Shown one piece after another: positions 8,544 to 16,935 of a stretch of 64,000 nucleotides of DNA. The stretch is from Venenivibrio stagnispumantis (GTDB lineage Bacteria; Aquificota; Aquificia; Aquificales; Hydrogenothermaceae), in contig NZ_FXTX01000003.1 of NCBI RefSeq assembly GCF_900182795.1, forward strand, positions 1 to 64,000, given 5' to 3'. Each line of letters starts with the position of its first letter. Positions within the stretch are counted from its first letter, which is position 1. Below the pieces are notes generated by a model, which searched no databases, was not told the DNA's origin, and worked only from the letters and a program-made list of their open reading frames with translations. The position numbers were made by a program, and so were the translations under genes.

Positions 8544-9479
8544 TTACCACTCCATATATACAGGAAATTCTAAGCCGTATTGGTATATATCATTACTAAT
8601 ATGTTTTAAAACTCCGGCAAACTGGTTGGTATCTTGTTTTTTTATTATTGAACCTTCTTCTATATAATCAATCTTACCTTTTAATTTTGGTTTCTCAAAA
8701 CTTCCATCTGTATATGAGACAAATGTGTAAAAGTTATAATAGCTATTTTTTAAATTTATATTTTTTGCAATTATAGGAGAAAGGGTTATAAATTTATCCG
8801 TTTCTTTTCTTCCTAAGAATGAAAAATTTTTATCATCTTCTAAAATCTCTACCTTTCCCCAACCAATATTTTTATTTCCACCTAAACCAAGCTCCTGAAC
8901 TATTTTTAATATTTTTTCAAACTCATTTATAAATGATTCATCAATAAATTTAACTAAAAAATATTTTTCTTGATTTTCAAAAGGGACAATCCCTTCCTCA
9001 AAATAAAGATTTTTAGATTCATTATTAATCCTATTTATCTGATTATGGACAAATATCTGATTTTTACCGAAATTTAAACTACTAAGATTTTCATCATTAT
9101 CATAAATTACTCCGGATTTAACATTTAGCTTCATTAAATCATTTTGGTTTTTAACTTCTCCTTTTATAATCTTCTCTAAAACTTTTTGGGTAATATATAC
9201 TGCATTTTTATATGGTTTTCTTTTTAATTTTTCTAATATTTTTATATCTGATGATAGCTTAAGTTCAAAAAATGGTTTAGGGAATAGATATATATCTTCT
9301 ATAACCGGAAACGGAGAGGATATTAAAAATTTTGGATTTTCTGAAAATTCTTTTAAGAAATTTTCTAATCTATCTTTTCCATATAAAAGTCTATAAGCCC
9401 AACAAAAAGCACCGAAAATTGTATAGCTTTTTATAGTGGTATATGGTGATAAAAATTTTATTCTATAAGCCTTTATCAT
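8544..9479 (-). CDS. csm4: Csm4 RAMP subunit of the type III-A Csm complex
   Basis: Csm4 binds the crRNA 5' handle next to Cas10. The 311-residue protein starts MIKAYRIKFLSPYTTIKSYTIFGAFCWAY, a typical Csm4/Cas5-like first strand and helix. It contains the glycine-rich loop QELGLGGNKNIGWGKVEI near residue 200 that marks RAMP proteins. It lies between csm3 and csm5, as in canonical III-A operons, 2 bases after the csm3 stop. Confidence 0.92.
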   Translation of the reverse strand: MIKAYRIKFLSPYTTIKSYTIFGAFCWAYRLLYGKDRLENFLKEFSENPKFLISSPFPVIEDIYLFPKPFFELKLSSDIKILEKLKRKPYKNAVYITQKVLEKIIKGEVKNQNDLMKLNVKSGVIYDNDENLSSLNFGKNQIFVHNQINRINNESKNLYFEEGIVPFENQEKYFLVKFIDESFINEFEKILKIVQELGLGGNKNIGWGKVEILEDDKNFSFLGRKETDKFITLSPIIAKNINLKNSYYNFYTFVSYTDGSFEKPKLKGKIDYIEEGSIIKKQDTNQFAGVLKHISNDIYQYGLEFPVYMEW

Positions 9480-9481
9480 AA

Positions 9482-10258
9482 CTACTGCCCGATTTTAGTT
9501 ATTTTATCTATCTCATCTTTTAATTTCTCAATTTCTATTTCTTTTTCAACCCCATTTATATCTATTATTTTTGCTTTTTTGGGTTCGCCTATTTCTACTC
9601 TTCCATATCCTCTTGAACCACTTCCACCAAGATAATCATTTTCAAGTAGTTTTATACCTTTTTGTAATATTTCTAGTGTATTTTGATAGCTATCTCCTTC
9701 AAAGAGTCTTATTATTATATTTCCTTTAAATATTGAACCGGGAATAACTCTTTCTTGATGTCTTGGATGTGCTGCTGTGCCGGTTATTCTATTTATAGTA
9801 TTTTCTGTTTTGATTTCTGTATATAAACCTTCAAGCACATCTTCCCACATCTGTATGGTTTCCATTGTAGGATAAAAATCATCAAATCTAACTCTTACAG
9901 GTTCTGTTTGATTTTTGCCGGCTTTATGAGTTCCAAAAAGTTTGCATATATTACATTTTCCACAGTTACAAGGTTCTCCATTGTTAGATATTGCAATTGG
10001 AAGATTTGGATTATTTTGAGGTTTTTCTACCCATTCAAGTAAAGCTCTTATTTTACCTTTTAAAGATGAACCGGGAATATATGGAACATTTCTTTTTCCT
10101 TCATAATAAGGTGTTTTTATAACTATATTATCTATTCCACCTATTTCTATACTCTCCTTAGAACCGCCTATATGCAATCCGGTTAATACTTCAATTTCAT
10201 AGCTTAATTTTAAAATAGCTTTTAATGGCTTGTTAAAAGTAGCTTGATTGTTTGACAT
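9482..10258 (-). CDS. csm3: Csm3 backbone RNase of the type III-A Csm complex
   Basis: Csm3 forms the helical backbone and cuts target RNA at 6-base intervals. D43 in IEIGGIDNIVIK matches the catalytic Asp position of the family. The RAMP motif YIPGSSLKGKIRALLEW follows, then a Cys cluster CNCGKCNICKLFG (zinc site), and near the end GGSGSRGYGRVEIG. The 258-residue length is normal. A strong AGGAGG-type ribosome-binding site precedes the ATG. Confidence 0.96.
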   Translation of the reverse strand: MSNNQATFNKPLKAILKLSYEIEVLTGLHIGGSKESIEIGGIDNIVIKTPYYEGKRNVPYIPGSSLKGKIRALLEWVEKPQNNPNLPIAISNNGEPCNCGKCNICKLFGTHKAGKNQTEPVRVRFDDFYPTMETIQMWEDVLEGLYTEIKTENTINRITGTAAHPRHQERVIPGSIFKGNIIIRLFEGDSYQNTLEILQKGIKLLENDYLGGSGSRGYGRVEIGEPKKAKIIDINGVEKEIEIEKLKDEIDKITKIGQ

Positions 10259-10261
10259 CTT

Positions 10262-10750
10262 TTATTCCTCCTTTGGATGATGATATGTATGATAAGCAAT
10301 AATTGCTTCAAAAATGTGGTCAAAAGCTTCAAAATCTTTTCTTTTGCCATCTTTTAATTTTAGAAGTAATAATTTCATAAATTCATAAAAATTCTTATCT
10401 ATAGTTTTTCTACCGGAAGCATAAGCAAGTTTTGGTATAAGGGCAGTTACTCTAATACGGATATCCGGTTTTAAATTTTCATCCGGTTTAATTTCTACTA
10501 TCTTTTGTTTTAATTCTTTTACTTCATTGAAAAATTTTCTTAACTGGCTTCTTTTTATTGTTGTTTCTTTGGCTATTTTTTCTGCAAATCCGTTCGGTTC
10601 TATAAATTTCTCAATATCAAGTTCAGATATATTTTTTCCTTTTAAATTTCTTTCAAGCACAATATTAAATGCGTATAAAAAATCTACATTATTCCATCCT
10701 TTAGTTCTTTTTATTTCTTTAATTTCGTTATAAACTTCTTCAACAGTCAT
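10262..10750 (-). CDS. csm2: Csm2 small subunit of the type III-A Csm complex
   Basis: Csm2 is the small alpha-helical subunit that lines the target RNA. At 162 residues it is a little longer than many homologues. The C-terminal half shows the conserved helical pattern, with KLAYASGRK and FYEFMKLLLLKL. The assignment leans on its place between cas10 and csm3. The rest is Lys/Glu-rich helix without catalytic motifs, as expected. Confidence 0.88.
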   Translation of the reverse strand: MTVEEVYNEIKEIKRTKGWNNVDFLYAFNIVLERNLKGKNISELDIEKFIEPNGFAEKIAKETTIKRSQLRKFFNEVKELKQKIVEIKPDENLKPDIRIRVTALIPKLAYASGRKTIDKNFYEFMKLLLLKLKDGKRKDFEAFDHIFEAIIAYHTYHHPKEE

Positions 10751-10751
10751 C

Positions 10752-13445
10752 CTAATTACCTCCTCTGGTTTTCATTAATACTAAAGGGATTATAACATCT
10801 AAATTTTTTAAAACATTTTTTGTGGTTATTAAAATTTTGCCATTTTCTTTAAAACCTTCTTTTATTAACGTATTTTCAAAAAATTCTCTGACATCATTAT
10901 CTTTTATATTTCTTGCAATTTGATAGTAGATTTTAGGATATATCATAGCTTTTATCTTTTCCTCTTTTCCTATATAACTTTGATGAAATCTCAATAATTT
11001 AAATAAAAAGCTTCTGCTTATTTTATCTTTTTCGTAATATTCTATAATTTTATTGGCTAATTTAATGATATACTCGTAAAATACAACTTCTTTATTTTCT
11101 TCCGGATTTGATATTCCTATATTGTATAAAATAGAGTTATCATTGCTATATTCATTCTGGATAAGGATTTCTAAGGTTTTTCTTCCTTGATAATCTCTCC
11201 ATCTAAATGGTTTATCTAATATAGCTATGTTATCTTTTAAAATAATATTACCATTTTGTTTAAACATTGTTTTTTTAGCGATATTTTCAAGATTTTCCGA
11301 AAATTTAGCAGTCATGTGGATAGGTGTTGTAGGGGAAGATATGTATATTCCACCGGATAATCCAAAATCTAAATTTTTTCCGGTATATTTATAAAATTCT
11401 TCCCTTAATCTTAATGCAAAATCTAAAATTATGTTATAAGGTGCTATTAAAAATAAATCATCACCACCGGAATAAACAATATATATTAAAGAGTTTATAT
11501 TTTTCAGTTCTATCTCTTTATTTCCTACTTTCTTTTTAATTGGTAAACTCTCTTTTGTAAAATCCTGAACTAATTTATTGATATATCCACTAAAAAATAA
11601 ATCAAGCATTCTACTTAATGTAGCAACCCTTGATATTGTGTATCTTTCGGAGTCATTTTTGCCTTTTTTTCTAAGTCCATCGCTAAAAATTAATCCGAGA
11701 TTATCTACATCGGCTCTGAATATACCAAGTTTTTTATCACCTTCTGATAACTCAGCTAACCAAGAAAAAGGAACAACATTTGCTTTGAGAGTTTCATCCC
11801 CTTTTTTGAAAGTTTCATTATCTTTATTTTCAGCTATGATTTTGAAAAATTCTTCATTATCTTCATCTATAAAAGGCACTGTATTTCCTAAGAATTTAAA
11901 ACCATTATTTTTTTCAAAAGTTGTATCATTTAATAAAAGTATTTCTTCTGCATCTTTAAATTTATCAATATTTTCCTCTTCTACAAGATAGACCGTTCCA
12001 AAATTTCCAAGAGTAATGGAAGTAATATTATTTTGATTAGTTATATTTTTACCGAATACTATATACTTAATTTTTGGTAATTTATTTCCTATTTCATTTG
12101 ACTTTTCACAAAGATAACAGATAGCATCCTCTTTTTCAACCGGTAGTTTTTTACAAGAAGGACATATAAATTCTTTTTTGCTTTCATTTTCATCTTTTCC
12201 GATTTGTTTATCAAATCTTTGTTTTTTCTTTTTATCAAGTAAAATTTGAAGTTCATCTATAACATCTGCATAATTTTTATGGTCTTTTCCGGTAAGATAC
12301 TCTCCGGAAAATTCTTTATAAGCTATTGTTATTCCAAGTTCTGCAAAAAATTCTTTATAAAAATATTCTTGAAGTTTTTCTTTTATTTCTTCTAATTTTT
12401 TATTATTATTCTCTGTATTTGCAACTAATAATTGGAATTTTCCACCACTTGTATATATTGCATTTGTGATTGTATATCCAAGCTCATTTAATATATGTCT
12501 TGATATAATCTCCGGTATCATAGAAACTAAGAATGAACGACCTCTTAATGCTTTGGATATTGAAAAATTTTTTATACCTTGAGTTTTTCCTAAGTTATAT
12601 ATAAATTTTTGAATTCCGTTTATATCTGCTTCTATCAAGAGTAAAAAGTCTTGTTTTTCCAATGCGTTAAAATCCAGTTTTGATATATCTAATCCGGTTT
12701 GTTTTGCATAATCGTATATAGCACAGGCAATTGCTGATAATATTCTTGAATGGTCAAATAAAGATATATCCGGATAATGTCTGCTTTTTTTCTCAATATC
12801 ATAAGTAGATGCCGGCACACACCAAAGATATTTTTGAAGCAGATAATATATAAATATAAATGCTTGTTTCCCTTTAAATCTTGATAATTTTTTTAGTTCA
12901 TTTATAAATTCATTCCATAAATCCTTATAATTTCCAAGTTCTTCTTCTATTTCTGCTTTATTTTTGCCTATAAATCTTATAAAATTACCTTCATAAATAC
13001 CTTCATAGGTTTTTGGAAAAATTCTTTCGTCTAATGCCAAAGGCTCCAATCTATAATATCCAAAATCTTTTCCTCCTGTATCTGATTCTCCTGTAAATGA
13101 TACCCTTTCAAAAACTGTATGTAAAAAGTTTATTTCATCTTCTCTTATTCGCTCTCTTTCGGCAGAGGAAAACCAATCTGCTATCTGCATTATTTTTTCA
13201 AGCTCATTTGAAGGATTATGATGCTTAGATGCTATATTTGCTATCTCTTCCGGATTAAGATTTAGATTTTTTTCTAAATATTCTCTGAAAAATTTTTTTA
13301 TTGCTATATATGAATATAATGCATGGTCATATTTAAAATCTTCTTTATTGTAATTTGAGATATTTTCTTCCGGTTTTGTCCTTAAATAAAACTTTCCAAT
13401 ATCGTGAAGCAGACCTGCTAAGGCTAATTTTTCTATATTATTCAT
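10752..13445 (-). CDS. cas10: Cas10/Csm1 with intact HD and cyclase sites
   Basis: Cas10 is the signature subunit of type III systems. Upon target RNA binding it cuts ssDNA with its HD domain and makes cyclic oligoadenylates with its palm domain. The 897-residue protein has HD motif GLLHDIGKF (H14-D15), a zinc ribbon with C-P-S-C and C-Y-L-C near residues 427-445, and the catalytic YSGGDDLFLIA (GGDD) near 658. All are intact, so a second-messenger output is expected, which matches the CARF-RelE gene in the operon. The start has AGAGGT five bases upstream. Confidence 0.96.
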   Translation of the reverse strand: MNNIEKLALAGLLHDIGKFYLRTKPEENISNYNKEDFKYDHALYSYIAIKKFFREYLEKNLNLNPEEIANIASKHHNPSNELEKIMQIADWFSSAERERIREDEINFLHTVFERVSFTGESDTGGKDFGYYRLEPLALDERIFPKTYEGIYEGNFIRFIGKNKAEIEEELGNYKDLWNEFINELKKLSRFKGKQAFIFIYYLLQKYLWCVPASTYDIEKKSRHYPDISLFDHSRILSAIACAIYDYAKQTGLDISKLDFNALEKQDFLLLIEADINGIQKFIYNLGKTQGIKNFSISKALRGRSFLVSMIPEIISRHILNELGYTITNAIYTSGGKFQLLVANTENNNKKLEEIKEKLQEYFYKEFFAELGITIAYKEFSGEYLTGKDHKNYADVIDELQILLDKKKKQRFDKQIGKDENESKKEFICPSCKKLPVEKEDAICYLCEKSNEIGNKLPKIKYIVFGKNITNQNNITSITLGNFGTVYLVEEENIDKFKDAEEILLLNDTTFEKNNGFKFLGNTVPFIDEDNEEFFKIIAENKDNETFKKGDETLKANVVPFSWLAELSEGDKKLGIFRADVDNLGLIFSDGLRKKGKNDSERYTISRVATLSRMLDLFFSGYINKLVQDFTKESLPIKKKVGNKEIELKNINSLIYIVYSGGDDLFLIAPYNIILDFALRLREEFYKYTGKNLDFGLSGGIYISSPTTPIHMTAKFSENLENIAKKTMFKQNGNIILKDNIAILDKPFRWRDYQGRKTLEILIQNEYSNDNSILYNIGISNPEENKEVVFYEYIIKLANKIIEYYEKDKISRSFLFKLLRFHQSYIGKEEKIKAMIYPKIYYQIARNIKDNDVREFFENTLIKEGFKENGKILITTKNVLKNLDVIIPLVLMKTRGGN

Positions 13446-13484
13446 CTTTACCTCTTGCAGTTTTTTATATTAAAAACATAAAAT

Positions 13485-14228
13485 TTAATCAATTTCTGAC
13501 ATTACCTCTATCATCCCAAAACCTTGGGAGTTTTTTGCTCCAAGTCCGGCATCATAAACAACTTTAAACATATCCGGATTTGTTTTTATTTTAAATATTC
13601 CTTCATAAGCCTCTATCGGAAAATCTTTATATTTGAATAATACTTTTTTTATATCTTTTGCCGGCTTTATATCTATTGGAAATTCTTCTATATTTTCACC
13701 AGTTATAAGATTATATTTTTTAGTTAGATTAATTTTTATTAGCTCTGCAAAATCTTTTTCCGATGGAGAGTAATATTTGTAATATTTTTTATCATTTTCT
13801 ATGGTTCTATAAACTGTTATCGGTGATAAGGTTTTTATATAAAACTCTTCTTTGAATTCTGGCTGTTTTTGAATTTCTATCTCTTGTAGATAAAGGTTAT
13901 TCTTTCCAAGGAAAATCCTATCTTTTCTTATAAAATTTTCTCCCCATCTGTGTGGTATCTCTTCTATGGCTGAGGATATATATATGCTGATTGGTGATTT
14001 GTATTTTATCTTTTTATCTTTTAAAAGTGGAAAATATTGCTCTGAATAGATTTTTGAAAATGTAAATAATTTAAAAGCTCTGTTATTATAAAAAAATCCT
14101 ATATCGTGTAGGTATTTGGCAAGTGGTTCCGGTAGATTTCCATAAAGCATCCCCTGAATATATTCATTATGATGGATAGGAAGATATATATATTCTTTAT
14201 CTGCTGAAAAAGATATTTTTAATCTCAA
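13485..14228 (-). CDS. cas6: Cas6 crRNA-processing endoribonuclease
   Basis: Cas6 cleaves the repeat RNA to release crRNAs with an 8-base 5' handle. The 247-residue protein has the N-terminal feature LPIHHNEYIQGMLY with a plausible catalytic His, and the C-terminal glycine-rich loop AGLGAKNSQGFGMIEV, both typical. It starts with TTG at 14228, supported by GAGGGG eight bases upstream. It is the first gene after the operon promoter and the only cas6 seen. It presumably supplies crRNAs to both the I-B and III-A complexes. Confidence 0.93.
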   Translation of the reverse strand: MRLKISFSADKEYIYLPIHHNEYIQGMLYGNLPEPLAKYLHDIGFFYNNRAFKLFTFSKIYSEQYFPLLKDKKIKYKSPISIYISSAIEEIPHRWGENFIRKDRIFLGKNNLYLQEIEIQKQPEFKEEFYIKTLSPITVYRTIENDKKYYKYYSPSEKDFAELIKINLTKKYNLITGENIEEFPIDIKPAKDIKKVLFKYKDFPIEAYEGIFKIKTNPDMFKVVYDAGLGAKNSQGFGMIEVMSEID

Positions 14229-14260
14229 AAGTTTTTCCCCTCTTTTTTATAACTTTGAAA

Positions 14261-14289
14261 ATTATAAAAAATTTTTTGGAAATTTGCAA
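14261..14289 (-). promoter_or_regulatory. Candidate sigma-70 promoter of the cas6-to-cas3 operon
   Basis: Read leftward, TTGCAA (14289-14284), 17 bases, then TATAAT (14266-14261). Transcription would begin near 14254, about 25 bases before the cas6 TTG. It is the only good consensus I found upstream of the twelve-gene operon. Confidence 0.6.
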
Positions 14290-14351
14290 ACGGATTTTTA
14301 TGAAAAAATTTGAGTTCTAATATGGTAAAAAAGGATATTGATATAAATTAA

Positions 14352-14828
14352 TTAGTCCTTATTTTTCAATTCTTTATATGTAAGTATGATATTAATATTT
14401 TCTTCTAAATCTAAGTTAGCAAAATCTTTATCCAAAGTGATTAAATTATTTATATCTTTTTCTATACAGATAGCAAGAATTAAAGCATCTTTAGGTAATA
14501 ATCCGTATCTTTCGCAAATATTAAACAAAATTTCATGTGTGTTTTTACTTGGCGAAATAACTTTAAAAAAGGTTTTTAGAATACTTTCAATTAAAGGAAT
14601 AACAATTTTGTATGTATCTTTTGCTATGTTAGGATTGTGCTTTAAATCCCAGTAAGATTTTTTAGAAAAATGTTTTACAAGAACATACAATATCTCTTCT
14701 ATTGCATCTAAGGTTAGATAATATTCATTGTTAGGATTGCTTTTAACAAAATTAACAATATTTACTGCTTCAGGATTACCTTTCATATATTCAATAATTA
14801 CATTACTATCTACCATAAATTTCTTCAT
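14352..14828 (-). CDS. VapC-like PIN-domain toxin
   Basis: A PIN-domain RNase with the acidic residues of the active site: D7 in MVDSNVIIEYMKG, a Glu in AIEEILYVL, D in LPKDALILAIC and D in TLDKDFANL. The length of 158 residues is normal for VapC. I choose the ATG at 14828, six bases after GGAG; the upstream TTG overlaps that signal. It overlaps the antitoxin gene by 23 bases, which is typical of a toxin-antitoxin pair. The pair separates the CRISPR leader from cas6. The RNA target is unknown. Confidence 0.85.
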   Translation of the reverse strand: MKKFMVDSNVIIEYMKGNPEAVNIVNFVKSNPNNEYYLTLDAIEEILYVLVKHFSKKSYWDLKHNPNIAKDTYKIVIPLIESILKTFFKVISPSKNTHEILFNICERYGLLPKDALILAICIEKDINNLITLDKDFANLDLEENINIILTYKELKNKD

Positions 14829-15015
14829 AAATTTCTCCAATAAGTTCTTCAGCCGATTTATCTGTTTTTAATATTCCTTTAAGTTTATCAAGAGCTTCCT
14901 CGCCTTTTTTTCTTTCTTCAAATTCTTTTAAAATCTTTTCTATTTCTTGTGATGTCAATGATGTTTTTATTTTTAATTCTTTTTCATCTTTTGTTTCAAT
15001 GATTACTTTACCCAT
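14806..15015 (-). CDS. Putative antitoxin partner of the PIN toxin
   Basis: A 69-residue, highly charged helical protein (MGKVIIETKDEKELKIKTSL at the start). A beta strand is followed by long Glu/Lys helices, a layout seen in small thermophile antitoxins. It lies directly upstream of and overlaps the PIN toxin gene. GGAG is seven bases before the ATG. I do not recognise the DNA-binding family; antitoxin function is inferred from context. Confidence 0.7.
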   Translation of the reverse strand: MGKVIIETKDEKELKIKTSLTSQEIEKILKEFEERKKGEEALDKLKGILKTDKSAEELIGEIYEEIYGR

Positions 15016-15427
15016 AACAACACTCCATAAAATGAAATCTTTATTTAGAGTTTTAAAAATCGCTATTCAGTTAATATTATAGCAAGTTTTTCGTGATAAT
15101 CTATAACAACCCCCTTATCTTTTTACCCCTTAAACTTCTAATTTATCCATATCTTTTTTCATAACAACTTTTTTATGAAAAAAATTTGAGTCTGTCGATG
15201 TAGATTTTTTAGGACTAATTGAGACAAAATCTCACAGTAAAAAATGGCAAAAATTGAGAGTTTGGCTTACAGTATCAACGATTAGCCGATGTCCAGGGTT
15301 TTTTGCAAGATTGGAGGTCGACTGAAAATAAATTCAATTTGACAGAAATAATTTTTTGTATTATGATATAATATAGATAAGTAATTGTAAGCATTACTTG
15401 GCAACTGAATAAGATATAAAATTTCGG
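15016..15427 (+). other. CRISPR leader and vapB upstream region, no gene
   Basis: These 412 bases hold no convincing gene. The right part (about 15170-15427) is the presumed leader of the array, because the array's degenerate repeats are at the far end and the promoter points into it. Motifs seen are T-runs at 15204 and 15300, two AATTGAGA elements (15217 and about 15254), CGATGT at about 15197 and 15283, and a locally GC-richer segment 15265-15325. A copy of TTTTTATGAAAAAA(A)TTTGAGT also occurs before cas6 at about 14295. Confidence 0.7.
15339..15367 (+). promoter_or_regulatory. CRISPR leader promoter
   Basis: TTGACA at 15339-15344, 17 bases, TATGAT at 15362-15367: a near-perfect sigma-70 promoter reading into the array. 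The start would be near 15374, about 54 bases before repeat 1. A TATAAT at 15367-15372 is an alternative but is too far from the -35 element. Confidence 0.75.
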
Positions 15428-16869
15428 GTTTGTAGCGTGCCTATAAGGAGTTGAAACATAACTTCCTTTAATAGAGTTTCTACTATTTTCTTTGCTTGTT
15501 TGTAGCGTGCCTATAAGGAGTTGAAACATCTCTTCACTGTTTTGTGCTATTTTGATTACCGATAGTTTGTAGCGTGCCTATAAGGAGTTGAAACTGATTA
15601 AATTTTCATCTTCTACTAATAGGAAATTATTAGTTTGTAGCGTGCCTATAAGGAGTTGAAACTGATAGCTCTTGCTGTAATTTCTTCTATTTTGATATTG
15701 TTTGTAGCGTGCCTATAAGGAGTTGAAACAAGAACTGAATTTGTGAATTCTCCCTATTGAAATCAGTTTGTAGCGTGCCTATAAGGAGTTGAAACTAATA
15801 ATATCGATTTCGGTTAAACATTTGTTTAAATTGTTTGTAGCGTGCCTATAAGGAGTTGAAACTTTTTGGGGGTTTTGTAATGACAGATAAACAGACAAAA
15901 GTTTGTAGCGTGCCTATAAGGAGTTGAAACCGTTGTCAAGTTTTTCTATTTCATCTTTTAACATTAAGTTTGTAGCGTGCCTATAAGGAGTTGAAACAAT
16001 CCACCATCAATAGAGATACAGCAGGGTATAATGAGTTTGTAGCGTGCCTATGAGGAGTTGAAACTCGCTAAAATATCAGGAAAGCATAATAAAGAATTAT
16101 CGTTTGTAGCGTGCCTATGAGGAGTTGAAACGAAGATATCCGGATAGAATAGGCTCTATCCTAAACAAGTTTGTAGCGTGCCTATGAGGAGTTGAAACTA
16201 CAAAAATCCCCATACATCCCAGAACAATCTATCAAGTTTGTAGCGTGCCTATGAGGAGTTGAAACAACACTTCAAGTAACCCTTGAATGATAACACCCTT
16301 TGTTTGTAGCGTGCCTATGAGGAGTTGAAACATCCGGAACAGAGGAATCATCAGAAGAAAAAATCAGAAGTTTGTAGCGTGCCTATAAGGAGTTGAAACT
16401 TTTAATCTATTTAGTATTTCTTCCAATTTATACCAGTTTGTAGCGTGCCTATAAGGAGTTGAAACTAATATCTCCATTATCTAATTGTCTTGTAATAAAT
16501 CGTTTGTAGCGTGCCTATAAGGAGTTGAAACAATTTTATTGTCAATATTTCGCTAAATTCTTAGCAGAGTTTGTAGCGTGCCTATGAGGAGTTGAAACGT
16601 CTCAATCTGTTTTTGAGATTTAGTCTCAATTGGGTTTGTAGCGTGCCTATGAGGAGTTGAAATAATAAATTGGTGTTCTTAATTTCTATAAATAATCCTA
16701 AAGTTTGTAGCGTGCCTATGAGGAGTTGAAACGCTATTCTTTCTAAATTAAACATAGAATTACCATAAAGGTTTGTAGGGTGCCTATAAGGAGTTGAAAC
16801 TTTATACAATGGTCGCATGCTATATTCCACAACTCTGGAGTTTGTAGCGTGCCTATAAAGAGTTGAAAT
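15428..16869 (+). CRISPR. CRISPR array, 22 repeats of 30 bp and 21 spacers
   Basis: The repeat starts GTTTGTAGCGTGCC and ends AGTTGAAAC (30 bp). Spacers are 35-40 bp, mostly 36-38. Repeats start at 15428, 15498, 15565, 15633, 15700, 15766, 15833, 15901, 15968, 16035, 16102, 16169, 16236, 16302, 16370, 16436, 16502, 16569, 16634, 16703, 16771 and 16840. Position 18 is A in repeats 1-9, 15-17, 21 and 22, and G in 10-14 and 18-20. Repeat 19 ends in T, repeat 21 has G at position 9, and repeat 22 has A at position 19 and a final T. Decay at the right end puts the leader on the left. GTTGAAAC would be the 8-base crRNA handle. Confidence 0.98.
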
Positions 16870-16935
16870 AATAAATAAAAGTAGATAGTAAATATGGCTT
16901 AGCGATTAATAGTTATAAAGATTTAAAGCTTAGAT

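Noticed and set aside
15275-15529. Leftward 84-residue open frame across the leader and first repeats
   Set aside because: It translates CRISPR repeats (recurring QLLIGTLQT-like peptides in reverse), so it is an artefact of the array.
16582-16830. Leftward 82-residue open frame with repeated QLLIGTLQT
   Set aside because: Repeat-derived reading through the array; no ribosome-binding site and no family.
16890-16910. GGCTTAGCGATTAATAG after the array resembling leader GGCTTA...CGATTAG
   Set aside because: Too short and gapped to argue for a duplicated leader end.
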